Shown: one piece after another, positions 6,249 to 17,700 of the stretch
Numbering within the stretch: the stretch's first letter is position 1
How the letters are laid out: each line of letters opens with the position of its first letter
DNA from: Pseudomonadaceae bacterium
GTDB lineage: Bacteria > Pseudomonadota > Alphaproteobacteria > UBA2136 > UBA6156
DNA length: 19,507 nt
Direction of reading: 5' to 3'
NCBI GenBank assembly: GCA_947464215.1
Contig: CANHVX010000006.1
Span: 1 to 19,507 of the forward strand
Translations under genes and position numbers: made by a program
Notes under the pieces: model-generated
Databases searched by the model: none
Seen by the model: only the letters and a program-made list of their open reading frames with translations
What the model was told of the DNA's origin: nothing

Positions 6249-7352
6249 TTAGCGTGGGGGTTCGTTTAGCCCGCGGGCGATACGGGCATGCACATAGGCC
6301 AGCACGTCATTCAGCAGGTCCAGGGGCAGGCCGTCATGGCCCACCACAATGCCGTTCACCAAAACCATGGGGGGTGTGTCAAACCCGAAGGTGCGCGCGG
6401 TCAGTGTGTCGGCGTCCATTTCGCGGTAGAAGCGGCGGGCGTCGGTGCGCATGGTTTCGCGGATATCGCGGGGGTCAAGCCCCAGCTTGGCCAGCAGTTC
6501 AAAATACAGGGCCGAGGTCTTGGGTTTATTCTCCAGCACCGCAGCTCTGTATTCCCAAAACTTCGCGTTTTTGGCGGCCACTTTGCCATAAAAGGCGGCC
6601 ATGTTGGTGGGCTGGAGGCGTTGGCTGGGGGTATGGATCCACACCACCTGCGTGCTGCTCGCATAGTCTTGCAAGGTGGTGTTGATGGTGGTCATGGCGG
6701 GCCAGCAGCTTTCGCATCCCAGGTCTTCCAGCACCACCACTTGCACACGGGCGTCGGCGGGGCCATGGCGGGGGTTGTGGGCAAAGGGTGTCAGGCTGAT
6801 GCGCCGCATCAGCACCTGGTCCATGCCGCGTTGGCGCAGGGCCATGGGGGTGCTGTCTTCTTCGGCTTTGGCAATCATGTCCACATGGCGCTGCACGGGG
6901 GTGCCGCCAATGGTCACCAGGGGCAGGGCGCGGGGCCCGGTGAGGTCTTTGCCGGAGAAGCTTTTTTCTCCCTCGGAAGAGCTATGGCTTGCGGGGGGCA
7001 CGGCTCCACCATGGGCACCGGCAGCTTCACCGTGCGCGTCAGGTGGCGTAGCGCCATGGGTTCCAGCATTGGCCTCAGAATGAGCCTCAGAATGGGCCTC
7101 AGGAGAGGCCTCGGCGGGTGCCTCAGGGGCGGCATCCGCGGCCGGCTGGGCGTCACCGCTGGCGGGTTCTACCAGGGCGTCGGGGGTTTTCCAGAAGCGG
7201 GCGGGCAGGGGCAGGGTGCCGGCCCAGCGGGTGGCTTCGGTGGCGCGGAAGAGCTCGGCTTCGGCATGGGGTGCGGTGGGGGTTAGGGCGGCCAGAAGCG
7301 TAAGGCAGGCGGCACATCCTGCCAGAAGGGGGGGCGAGAGTCGCTGCATCAT
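6249..7352 (-). CDS. Exported DsbA-like thiol-disulfide oxidoreductase with repetitive linker
   Basis: About 367 residues from ATG 7352; a GTG at 7370 (six residues longer) and an ATG at 7349 are alternatives, and none has a good ribosome binding site. The N-terminus is a signal sequence (MMQRLSPPLLAGCAACLTLL, then a likely cut near PHAEA). About residues 60-140 are Glu/Ala/His/Gly-rich with SEAH-type repeats. The C-terminal half is a thioredoxin-fold DsbA-like domain: VVVLEDLGCESCWPAM with a redox pair Cys213-Cys216, an inserted helical region, and the cis-Pro loop DTPPMVLVNG near residue 326. Such proteins act in the periplasm on substrate disulfides; whether this one oxidises, reduces or isomerises cannot be read from the sequence. 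It is followed after 10 bp by the unknown membrane protein gene, suggesting a two-gene operon. The linker is unusual for the family. Confidence 0.82.
   Translation of the reverse strand: MMQRLSPPLLAGCAACLTLLAALTPTAPHAEAELFRATEATRWAGTLPLPARFWKTPDALVEPASGDAQPAADAAPEAPAEASPEAHSEAHSEANAGTHGATPPDAHGEAAGAHGGAVPPASHSSSEGEKSFSGKDLTGPRALPLVTIGGTPVQRHVDMIAKAEEDSTPMALRQRGMDQVLMRRISLTPFAHNPRHGPADARVQVVVLEDLGCESCWPAMTTINTTLQDYASSTQVVWIHTPSQRLQPTNMAAFYGKVAAKNAKFWEYRAAVLENKPKTSALYFELLAKLGLDPRDIRETMRTDARRFYREMDADTLTARTFGFDTPPMVLVNGIVVGHDGLPLDLLNDVLAYVHARIARGLNEPPR
7072..7131. repeat. Five tandem 12-bp imperfect repeats within the DsbA-like gene
   Basis: Five consecutive 12-bp units begin GCCTC (7072, 7084, 7096, 7108, 7120); the first two differ by one base. 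On the coding strand they encode repeated four-residue units around EA (SEAH, SEAH, PEAS, AEAP). The unit length is a multiple of three, so copy-number change would lengthen or shorten the linker without a frameshift. Confidence 0.85.
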
Positions 7353-7448
7353 GGGTATCTGTGGGGCCACTGTGGGGTCAGCCTAGCCTAAACGGGGCCA
7401 AAAGGGGCAATCAATCGGCGTTGAGGGCACATTCCCATGGCGGTGGTG

Positions 7449-7477
7449 TTGCCAAGCCCCCACGCCGCCCCTATAAC
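7449..7477 (+). promoter_or_regulatory. Predicted sigma70-type promoter of fdxA
   Basis: TTGCCA (7449-7454) and TATAAC (7472-7477) are spaced by 17 bases. The predicted start is about 17 nt before the fdxA ATG, leaving just enough leader for its AAAAGGAG ribosome binding site. Confidence 0.7.
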
Positions 7478-7500
7478 GGGGTGGTAAAAGGAGACGAGCC

Positions 7501-7842
7501 ATGCCCTTCGTGGTGACAGGAAAATGCATCAATTGCCGCTACACCGATTGCGTCGAGGTGTGCCCCGTCAATTGTTTTTATCAGGGCGAGAACATGCTGG
7601 TCATCAACCCCGATGAATGCATCGACTGCGGGGTATGCGAGCCCGAGTGCCCCATCGAGGCCATCAAGTCCGATGAAGAGCTGACCCCCGCCGAGCTCGA
7701 GTGGGCAAACGTCAACCGCAAGTTCAGCGCCCTGTGGCCCAACCTGCAAAAGTCTATCGGTCCTATGCCCAACGCCGCCGCCGAGGCCGAGCGCAGCGCC
7801 GACGATAAACGGCCCGACCTCTCCCCCAAGTCCGGCCAATAA
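7501..7842 (+). CDS. fdxA: 7Fe ferredoxin, FdxA type ([3Fe-4S][4Fe-4S])
   Basis: This 113-residue low-potential electron carrier in the cytoplasm starts at ATG 7501 behind an AAAAGGAG site. Its cysteine pattern matches the Azotobacter FdI type shifted by one. Cys9 and Cys17 with Cys50 would hold the 3Fe cluster (C-x7-C). Cys21 with Cys40, Cys43 and Cys46 would hold the 4Fe cluster (CIDCGVC). Cys12 and Cys25 are extra, as in the family. The C-terminal tail (about 60-113) is acidic and carries the LTPAELEWANVNRKFS segment seen in FdxA proteins. Its redox partner is not shown by the context: the neighbours are a divergent DsbA-like gene and an unknown small gene. A weak CCCTT/AAGGG hairpin follows the gene but has no T tract. 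Confidence 0.95.
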   Translation: MPFVVTGKCINCRYTDCVEVCPVNCFYQGENMLVINPDECIDCGVCEPECPIEAIKSDEELTPAELEWANVNRKFSALWPNLQKSIGPMPNAAAEAERSADDKRPDLSPKSGQ

Positions 7843-7879
7843 GGCCTCTCTAAACCCTTTCATCACAAGGGCTAACCGC

Positions 7880-7908
7880 TTGACAAGGCTCGCGCGAGCC
7901 GCTATGCC
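7880..7908 (+). promoter_or_regulatory. Strong promoter with a palindromic operator-like spacer
   Basis: A perfect TTGACA (7880-7885) is followed after 17 bases by TATGCC (7903-7908). The spacer holds a perfect 14-bp palindrome, GGCTCGCGCGAGCC (7887-7900), and an imperfect second copy of CCTCGCGCG follows at about 7907-7915 near the predicted transcript start. This layout is typical of repressor control; the regulator is not identifiable here. Confidence 0.65.
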
Positions 7909-7935
7909 TCGCGCGTGTTTAACATGGAGGTCATA

Positions 7936-8214
7936 ATGACCGATGTCACGTTTCTATTGGGGAAGGTTCCCTCTTCACATCAGCTGGGCACGGCCTTAAA
8001 GGTCGATAAAACCCAAATGGCGGCATTCACCCGTCGCCGCAGGCTCACCACGCAGGCTGCACAGGCCGAGTTTCGCCGCATGGTATCCCGCTGTGCGAAG
8101 GTTGTGGTAGGTTTGGGCATCAACCAGGCCGAAGCCGACCTGCTCGCCGAGGCCCGCAAAGCCAAGGTGCCGATCGAATACATCAGCGCCACCGGCGATA
8201 TCCACACCGACTGA
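7936..8214 (+). CDS. Hypothetical 92-residue protein
   Basis: I do not recognise the family. The start at ATG 7936 (MTDVTFLLGKVPSSHQ) is chosen because ATGGAGGTC supplies a GGAGG site about 6 nt upstream; in-frame GTG 7915 and ATG 7924 lie before or inside that site. Residues about 27-50 are basic and helical (AAFTRRRRLTTQAAQAEFRR). A hydrophobic strand then leads to a Gly turn (KVVVGLGINQAEAD), followed by another helix-strand (LLAEARKAKVPIEYISA). This suggests a small alpha/beta cytoplasmic protein; there is no signal peptide, membrane helix or cysteine pair. It has its own promoter with an operator-like palindrome and a strong intrinsic terminator at 8231-8262, so it is a monocistronic, probably regulated unit between fdxA and the rplJL operon. 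Confidence 0.75.
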   Translation: MTDVTFLLGKVPSSHQLGTALKVDKTQMAAFTRRRRLTTQAAQAEFRRMVSRCAKVVVGLGINQAEADLLAEARKAKVPIEYISATGDIHTD

Positions 8215-8230
8215 GCGCCCAACACCGATG

Positions 8231-8262
8231 CCCCCCGCCGCGCGCGGGGGGTTGGTTTTTTT
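8231..8262 (+). terminator. Intrinsic terminator after the 92-residue gene
   Basis: An 8-bp perfect GC stem, CCCCCCGC (8231-8238) with GCGGGGGG (8244-8251) and a 5-nt loop, is followed by TTGGTTTTTTT. It sits 16 nt past the stop codon and separates this gene from the rplJ promoter. Confidence 0.9.
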
Positions 8263-8277
8263 AAGTATGCTAAACCC

Positions 8278-8306
8278 TTGACCTCGCCCCCAATTCCCGC
8301 TAGAAG
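8278..8306 (+). promoter_or_regulatory. Predicted promoter of rplJ-rplL
   Basis: TTGACC (8278-8283) and TAGAAG (8301-8306) are spaced by 17 bases, giving a leader of about 170 nt before the rplJ ATG at 8482. This fits the long regulatory leader usual for rplJ. Confidence 0.65.
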
Positions 8307-8325
8307 GCGCCAACACCTGAAGAAA

Positions 8326-8375
8326 GCTGGTGGGCATGCCACAGAATGGTTTCATTCTGGCCCTTAATCTCCAGC
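8326..8375 (+). promoter_or_regulatory. Structured rplJ leader, candidate L10(L12) autoregulation site
   Basis: The leader can fold as nested stems. GCTGG (8326-8330) pairs with CCAGC (8371-8375), GGGC (8332-8335) with GCCC (8360-8363), and CAGAATG (8342-8348) with CATTCTG (8353-8359) around a GTTT loop. A 6-nt one-sided bulge (8336-8341) lies between the inner two stems. In many bacteria the L10-L12 complex binds such a bulged leader hairpin upstream of rplJ to repress translation. The fold is seen in the sequence; the regulatory role is inferred from position and shape. Confidence 0.55.
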
Positions 8376-8481
8376 CGAGGGGCAATAGGCAGGTTTTTTC
8401 CTGTATATTCAGCCACATATCTGGTGCTCCTGTGCCGCATGGTGCGTCATGGGCCATACCAACCCCCGAGGGAGAATCCAT

Positions 8482-8973
8482 ATGGATCGCACTCAAAAAG
8501 CAGCGTTTGTGAAGGGCCTTGCGGCCAATATCACGGGCGCAAAGGCCATGGTAGTTGCGCACTACCGTGGGCTTACGGTGAAGGAACTCACCGGCCTGCG
8601 CCGCACCATGGGTGCAGCAGGTGGCAAGGTTTTGGTGGCTAAAAACCGCCTGGCCAAGCTGGCCTTCAAGGGCACCCCGTTTGAAGAGCTGAACAGCTTG
8701 CTGGTCGGCCCAACGGTTATTGCCTATGCCGAAGACATTCTGGCGCCGGTGAAAGCCAGCCAGAAGTTTGCCGATACCAATGACAAACTGGTCATTTTGG
8801 GCGGCATGATGGATGGCAAAGCGCTCAGCAAGGCCGAGATCAAGGTTTACGCCGCTCTGCCAAGCCTGAACGAACTGCGCGGCAAGCTGGTTGGCCTTAT
8901 TCAGGCACCTGCTGCTCAGTTGGCGCGTGTTACCAAGGCCTATGCCGACAAAGACACGGCAGCCGCCGCCTAA
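8482..8973 (+). CDS. rplJ: 50S ribosomal protein L10
   Basis: This 163-residue protein starts at ATG 8482 (MDRTQKAAFVKGLAANI); a GAGGGAG site about 7 nt upstream rules out the in-frame ATG at 8449. L10 forms the base of the ribosomal stalk, anchoring L7/L12 dimers to 23S rRNA and so to the GTPase centre. Family features include MVVAHYRGLTVKELTGLRR (about 26-44), KVLVAKNRLAKLAF, the LVGPTVIAYAED stretch and the C-terminal helix LNELRGKLVGLIQAPAAQLA that binds L12. The protein ends in a short Ala tail (DTAAAA). It is followed after 30 bp by rplL. Unlike the common nusG-rplK-rplA-rplJ order, rplK and rplA are not upstream. Confidence 0.97.
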   Translation: MDRTQKAAFVKGLAANITGAKAMVVAHYRGLTVKELTGLRRTMGAAGGKVLVAKNRLAKLAFKGTPFEELNSLLVGPTVIAYAEDILAPVKASQKFADTNDKLVILGGMMDGKALSKAEIKVYAALPSLNELRGKLVGLIQAPAAQLARVTKAYADKDTAAAA

Positions 8974-9003
8974 CCCAATCGTTATAAATAAAGGAATCAC
9001 ACT

Positions 9004-9369
9004 ATGTCTAACCTGCAAAATCTGGTTGAAGAACTGAGCAAGCTGACCGTTCTGGAAGCTGCCGAACTGAGCAAAATGCTCGAAGAGAAGTGGGGCGTAA
9101 GCGCCGCCGCTCCTGTGGCTGCCGCTGCGGCTGCTGCTGGTCCGGCTGCCGAAGAGCAAACCGAATTCACCGTGCACCTGGCTGCCGCTGGCGAGAAGAA
9201 GATCGACGTGATCAAAATCGTCCGCGAACTGACCGGCCTGGGCCTGAAGGAAGCCAAAGACCTCGTCGAGGGCGCTCCTCAAGTGGTGAAGGAAGGCGTT
9301 GCCAAGAAGGACGCCGAAGAAATGAAGAAGAAGCTCGAAGGCGCTGGCGCCAAGGTCGAGCTGAAGTAG
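9004..9369 (+). CDS. rplL: 50S ribosomal protein L7/L12
   Basis: This 121-residue protein starts at ATG 9004 behind an AAAGGAA site. The N-terminal dimerisation helix pair (NLVEELSKLTVLEAAELSKM) is followed by the Ala/Pro-rich hinge (about 33-52). The C-terminal factor-binding domain has the hallmark LTGLGLKEAKDLVEGAP followed by VKEGVAKKDAEE and ends GAGAKVELK. It recruits translational GTPases to the ribosome. A GC hairpin 20 nt after the stop codon (9390-9417) ends or attenuates the transcript before the lipoprotein gene and rpoB. Confidence 0.98.
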   Translation: MSNLQNLVEELSKLTVLEAAELSKMLEEKWGVSAAAPVAAAAAAAGPAAEEQTEFTVHLAAAGEKKIDVIKIVRELTGLGLKEAKDLVEGAPQVVKEGVAKKDAEEMKKKLEGAGAKVELK

Positions 9370-9389
9370 TCTTCATCCGAACGGTTAAG

Positions 9390-9417
9390 CAAAGGGCTCC
9401 CTGCGGGGGGCCTTTTG
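9390..9417 (+). terminator. Hairpin terminator or attenuator after rplL
   Basis: A stem of about 12 bp (with two G-T pairs) forms between CAAAGGGCTCCC (9390-9401) and GGGGGCCTTTTG (9406-9417) with a 4-nt loop. The T run lies in the descending arm rather than after it, so termination may be partial or factor-assisted. An attenuator at this place is known in E. coli. Confidence 0.65.
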
Positions 9418-9504
9418 CGTGGGGGGTGGGCCTTGCCATGTGGGGGTAAATGGCCTAAGTGGGGTGCGCTTAGGGCACATTTTCACGTTTCACAGGAGGC
9501 GCTC

Positions 9505-10059
9505 ATGGTGGGTTTCGTCACACGTGTGTTGGGTGTTGTCGTTGTCGGCCTTGGGTTGGCGGGTTGCATAACCTCCGACCAAGATATTGGTCGCGAGATA
9601 CCAAGTGTCTATCCGCTGGCCGAAGGCAATTACGAGCTTCTCAAAAGAATGACCGAACAGCCGAATGAAGTGATGACGATCAAGCGGGAAGGCGATGGAT
9701 ATTTCATTGCAAAATCCGATGGTATGGAGTGGGAGCCGATATGGTTCTACAAACCTAAACACCTGCCGCCCGACCGCTATATCATCAAGGCAATGGGGCC
9801 AGAGCCATCACAAGGGGAGACCCAAGAATATTGTTACGTTTTCGGCACCGTGATTGATGATAGCCTAACAGTATTCGAGCTAAATCAGAGCAAGATTGAT
9901 GCCGTTGCACCCCCCGAAATAAAGGATATGCTCGCTAAATTCAATAATAAGCAGGGCCGCGTTCTAGACGTGTTGGTCGCGTTGGCCAACATGGAAGGGG
10001 TATGGGGTGCAGCTGAAACCTACCGTTATGTGCCGTCACAGGCAGAAATGCCTGAATAA
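9505..10059 (+). CDS. Unknown lipoprotein between rplL and rpoB
   Basis: This 184-residue protein starts at ATG 9505, fixed by a strong AGGAGG site 7 nt upstream and by the signal peptide that follows; the frame opens earlier but without either. The signal peptide MVGFVTRVLGVVVVGLGLAGC has a textbook LAGC lipobox, so Cys21 should be lipidated after cleavage. The residue after Cys is Ile, not Asp, compatible with outer-membrane sorting. The mature part (about 160 residues) mixes short strands and turns (NEVMTIKREGDGYFIAK, WEPIWFYKP, EYCYVFGTVIDDSLTVFELN) and ends with a helix and a Tyr/Pro tail; no known domain is recognised. Its codons (ATA, AGA, AAA, TTA-like AT endings) look richer in A/T than the flanking ribosomal and polymerase genes, hinting at separate origin. 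A strong terminator follows at 10077-10111. Confidence 0.85.
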   Translation: MVGFVTRVLGVVVVGLGLAGCITSDQDIGREIPSVYPLAEGNYELLKRMTEQPNEVMTIKREGDGYFIAKSDGMEWEPIWFYKPKHLPPDRYIIKAMGPEPSQGETQEYCYVFGTVIDDSLTVFELNQSKIDAVAPPEIKDMLAKFNNKQGRVLDVLVALANMEGVWGAAETYRYVPSQAEMPE

Positions 10060-10076
10060 AATCTCCGCACGAGAGA

Positions 10077-10111
10077 AAAGCCACCCGGGCTGTTGCTTGG
10101 GTGGTTTTTTT
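10077..10111 (+). terminator. Intrinsic terminator between the lipoprotein gene and rpoB
   Basis: CCACCCGGGC (10081-10090) pairs with GCTTGGGTGG (10095-10104) around a TGTT loop: a 10-bp stem with two G-T pairs, extended by AAA on the left and T on the right, and followed by seven T residues (10105-10111). It lies 18 nt after the lipoprotein stop codon and should stop transcription before rpoB. Confidence 0.88.
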
Positions 10112-10129
10112 GTGGGGCAAAGGGGGGCC

Positions 10130-10158
10130 TTGACACCCCACCCCCCACCGCCTATAAG
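10130..10158 (+). promoter_or_regulatory. Predicted strong promoter of rpoB-rpoC
   Basis: A perfect TTGACA (10130-10135) is spaced by 17 bases from TATAAG (10153-10158). The predicted start near 10165 gives a leader of about 128 nt. The spacer is almost pure C, and a G-rich stretch lies just upstream. Confidence 0.8.
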
Positions 10159-10164
10159 CCCCCC

Positions 10165-10292
10165 AACGCCTCGCTTCAGCTGGGCGCCGGTTTTGTGCAG
10201 TATACACGCGCACAATGCCACCCCTCGTGCCCGCCTTCAGGGGCCCGAAAAATGATTTGTGAACAAACAGTTACACACACAAGGGGACTTTC
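10165..10292 (+). promoter_or_regulatory. rpoB 5' leader
   Basis: The roughly 128-nt leader contains one clear inverted repeat, TTGTGC (10193-10198) with GCACAA (10210-10215), and an AAGGGGA ribosome binding site ending about 6 nt before the rpoB ATG. No small reading frame with a good ribosome binding site was seen. A regulatory role for the hairpin is only a possibility. Confidence 0.4.
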
Positions 10293-14723
<4,431 letters not shown>

Positions 14724-14738
14724 GGAAGGGCCACACTC

Positions 14739-17700
14739 ATGCGTGCCAACACCAACATCATGAACCTGTTCCAGCAACCGGCGGTGAAGCAGTTCGATGC
14801 CATCCGCATTTCGCTCAGCAGCCCCGAAAGCATTCGGGCGCAAAGCTTCGGCGAAGTGAAGAAGCCGGAAACCATCAACTACCGCACCTTTAAGCCCGAA
14901 CATGGCGGCCTGTTCTGCGCCCGCATTTTCGGGCCCATCAAGGATTACGAGTGCCTCTGCGGCAAGTATAAGCGCATGAAGCACCGCGGTATCGTGTGCG
15001 AAAAGTGCGGGGTGGAAGTCATCGAGAGCAAGGTGCGCCGCGAGCGCATGGGGCACATCGAACTGGCGGCCCCCGTGGCACACATTTGGTTCCTGAAGCT
15101 CTTGCCCAGCCGCATGTCCACCCTGCTCGATATGCAACTGAAGGAGCTGGAAAGCATCCTGTACTTCGAGAAGTTCGTGGTGACAGATCCGGGCATGACG
15201 CCCTTGCAAAAAGGCCAACTTATCTCGGAAGAAGAGTATTACGAGGCCATCGACCAGCACGGCGAAGATAGCTTCCAGGCCCAAATCGGGGCCGAGGCGC
15301 TGCGCACGCTCATCCGCGAGATCAACGTGGAAGAGCTGCAAGCCAGCCTCAGCGCCGATCTCACCGAAGACGTGTCCGATCTCAAGCGCCGCAAAATCGT
15401 CAAGCGCCTGAAGATGATGAACGCCTTCATGGAAAGCGGCAACAAGCCCGAGTGGATGATCATGGATGTCATCCCCGTGCTCCCGCCCGAACTGCGCCCC
15501 CTGGTGCCGCTCGATGGCGGCCGTTTTGCCACTTCCGACCTGAACGATCTCTACCGCCGCGTGGTCAACCGCAACAACCGTTTGAAGCGCCTGATCGAGC
15601 TGCGCGCGCCCGATATTATCGTGCGGAACGAAAAGCGCATGCTGCAAGAGGCGGTCGATGCCCTGTTCGACAACGGCCGTCGCGGTCGTGTCATCACCGG
15701 CGCCAACAAGCGCCCGCTGAAGTCGCTGGCCGATATGCTGAAAGGGAAGCAAGGTCGCTTCCGCCAGAACTTGCTGGGGAAACGGGTGGATTACTCGGGT
15801 CGTTCGGTCATCACCGTGGGCCCCGATCTCATGCTGCACCAGTGCGGCTTGCCCAAAACCATGGCGCTGGAACTATTCAAGCCGTTCATTTACCACAAGC
15901 TGGAAATGCGCGGCGAAGCCACGACCATTAAAGCTGCCAAGAAGATGGTGGAGCGCCAGGAAGACGTGGTGTGGGACGTATTGGAAGAGGTGATCCGCGA
16001 GCACCCCGTGCTGCTCAACCGTGCGCCAACGCTGCACCGTTTGGGTATCCAGGCGTTCGAGCCCAAGCTGGTGGAAGGCAAAGCCATCCAACTGCACCCG
16101 CTGGTCTGTACCGCCTTCAACGCCGACTTCGACGGCGACCAAATGGCCGTGCACGTGCCGCTGTCGCTGGAAGCCCAGCTGGAAGCGCGTGTGCTGATGA
16201 TGAGCACCAACAACATCCTCAAGCCGGCCGATGGTAAACCGGTGGTCGTGCCCAGCCAGGATATGATTCTGGGTCTCTATTGGCTCAGCCTGATGCGCTT
16301 CAACCAACCCGGCGACAATTCCTTGTTTGCCGATCTGGGCGAAATCGAGCACGCGCTGATGAGCAAGTCGGTCACGCTGCACACGCGCATCAAATACCGC
16401 TTCCGTGGCAAAACCTATGAAACCTCGGTGGGCCGTGCCTATCTGGGCTCCATTCTGCCCAACAGCAGCAAGATGACCTTCGAAGCCGTCAACAAGGTGA
16501 TGACGAAGAAGGAAGTCGGGAAGCTGATTCACGAGGTGTATCTCGCCTGTGGCCAGAAAGAGACCTGCATTTTTGCCGATCGCATGATGCAACTGGGCTT
16601 CCGTTTCGCGGCACGCGTCGGTATCAGCTTTGGTAAAGACGACATGCTGGTGCCGGAATCCAAGCACAAGCTGGTCGAGCACGCCGAGAACGAAGTTCGC
16701 AAGTTCGAGCAGCAGTTCCAAGAAGGTCTCATCACCGCCGGTGAAAAGTATAACAAGGTGGTCGATATCTGGCAGCGCACGTCCGATACGGTGAAGGACG
16801 CGATGATGAAAGCCATCGGCGACCAACCCGTGCAGGTTGGCTCCGAGAGCAAAACGCAACCGAGCGTGAACCCCATCTACATGATGGCCACGTCCGGGGC
16901 GCGGGGGTCGGTGGCTCAGATGCGTCAGCTGGCCGGGATGCGGGGTCTTATGGCCAAACCGAACGGCGACATTATCGAAACGCCAATTACGGCCAACTTC
17001 CGCGAAGGCCTCACCGTGTTGCAATACTTTATTTCAACCCACGGGGCGCGTAAGGGTCTGTCCGATACCGCGCTGAAGACCGCCAACGCCGGTTACCTCA
17101 CCCGTCGTCTGGTCGATGCCGCACAAGACTGCGTCATCACCGAGATGGATTGCGGCACCGACAAGTTCATCTGGGCGTCCGACATCATGCAAGCCGGTAA
17201 CGTCATGGAAGCCATGGGCGAACGTATCTTGGGCCGCACAGCCGCCGCCGATATCGTCAATCCGCTCACGGGCAAGGTCATCGCCACGCACAACACCGTG
17301 CTGACCGAATCCCACGTCACCGAGATTGAAAAATCCGGGATCGAGCGCGTGGCTATCCGCAGCCCGCTCACGTGCGAAAGCACCGAAGGCATCTGCGCCA
17401 ACTGCTACGGGCGCGATATGGCCCGCAGCACGCAGGTTACCATTGGCGAAGCGGTGGGGGTTATCGCCGCGCAATCCATTGGCGAACCGGGAACCCAGCT
17501 CACCATGCGGACCTTCCACATTGGGGGTGCCGCGGCGGCGGGAACCGCGCAAAGCAAGGCCGAATCCAGCAAGGATGGGGTGGTGAAGCTCACCAACGTG
17601 TCCACGCTCACCAACGGCAATGGCGAAACGATTGTCACCAGCCGTAACGCCGAGGCTACCGTTATGGATGAAACGGGCCGTGCGCGCGAAAACTTCAAAC

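Noticed and set aside
6288..7286. Plus-strand reading frame of 332 codons opposite the DsbA-like gene
   Set aside because: It is a shadow of the minus-strand gene, with Gly/His-rich composition and no start signal; the minus-strand frame has a signal peptide, CxxC site and cis-Pro loop. The plus-strand frames at 4448-5086 and 5090-5776 are likewise shadows of the 673-residue gene.
7290..7352. LAGC lipobox in the DsbA-like protein's N-terminus
   Set aside because: The Cys lies at the beginning of the hydrophobic stretch, not at its end, and a better hydrophobic core and cleavage region (TPTAPHAEA) follow. A normal signal peptide is more likely.
7471..7866. Minus-strand reading frame of 131 codons over fdxA
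   Set aside because: It is antisense to a clear 7Fe ferredoxin, with no motif and no ribosome binding site.
7849..7868. Possible fdxA terminator (CCCTT...AAGGG)
   Set aside because: It has only a 5-bp stem with no T tract; it may be a chance inverted repeat. I cannot identify a real fdxA terminator.
9433..9461. Possible promoter for the lipoprotein gene (TTGCCA-N17-TAAGTG)
   Set aside because: The -10 box is too poor a match. The gene may be read through from rplL past a leaky hairpin, or use a promoter I cannot see.
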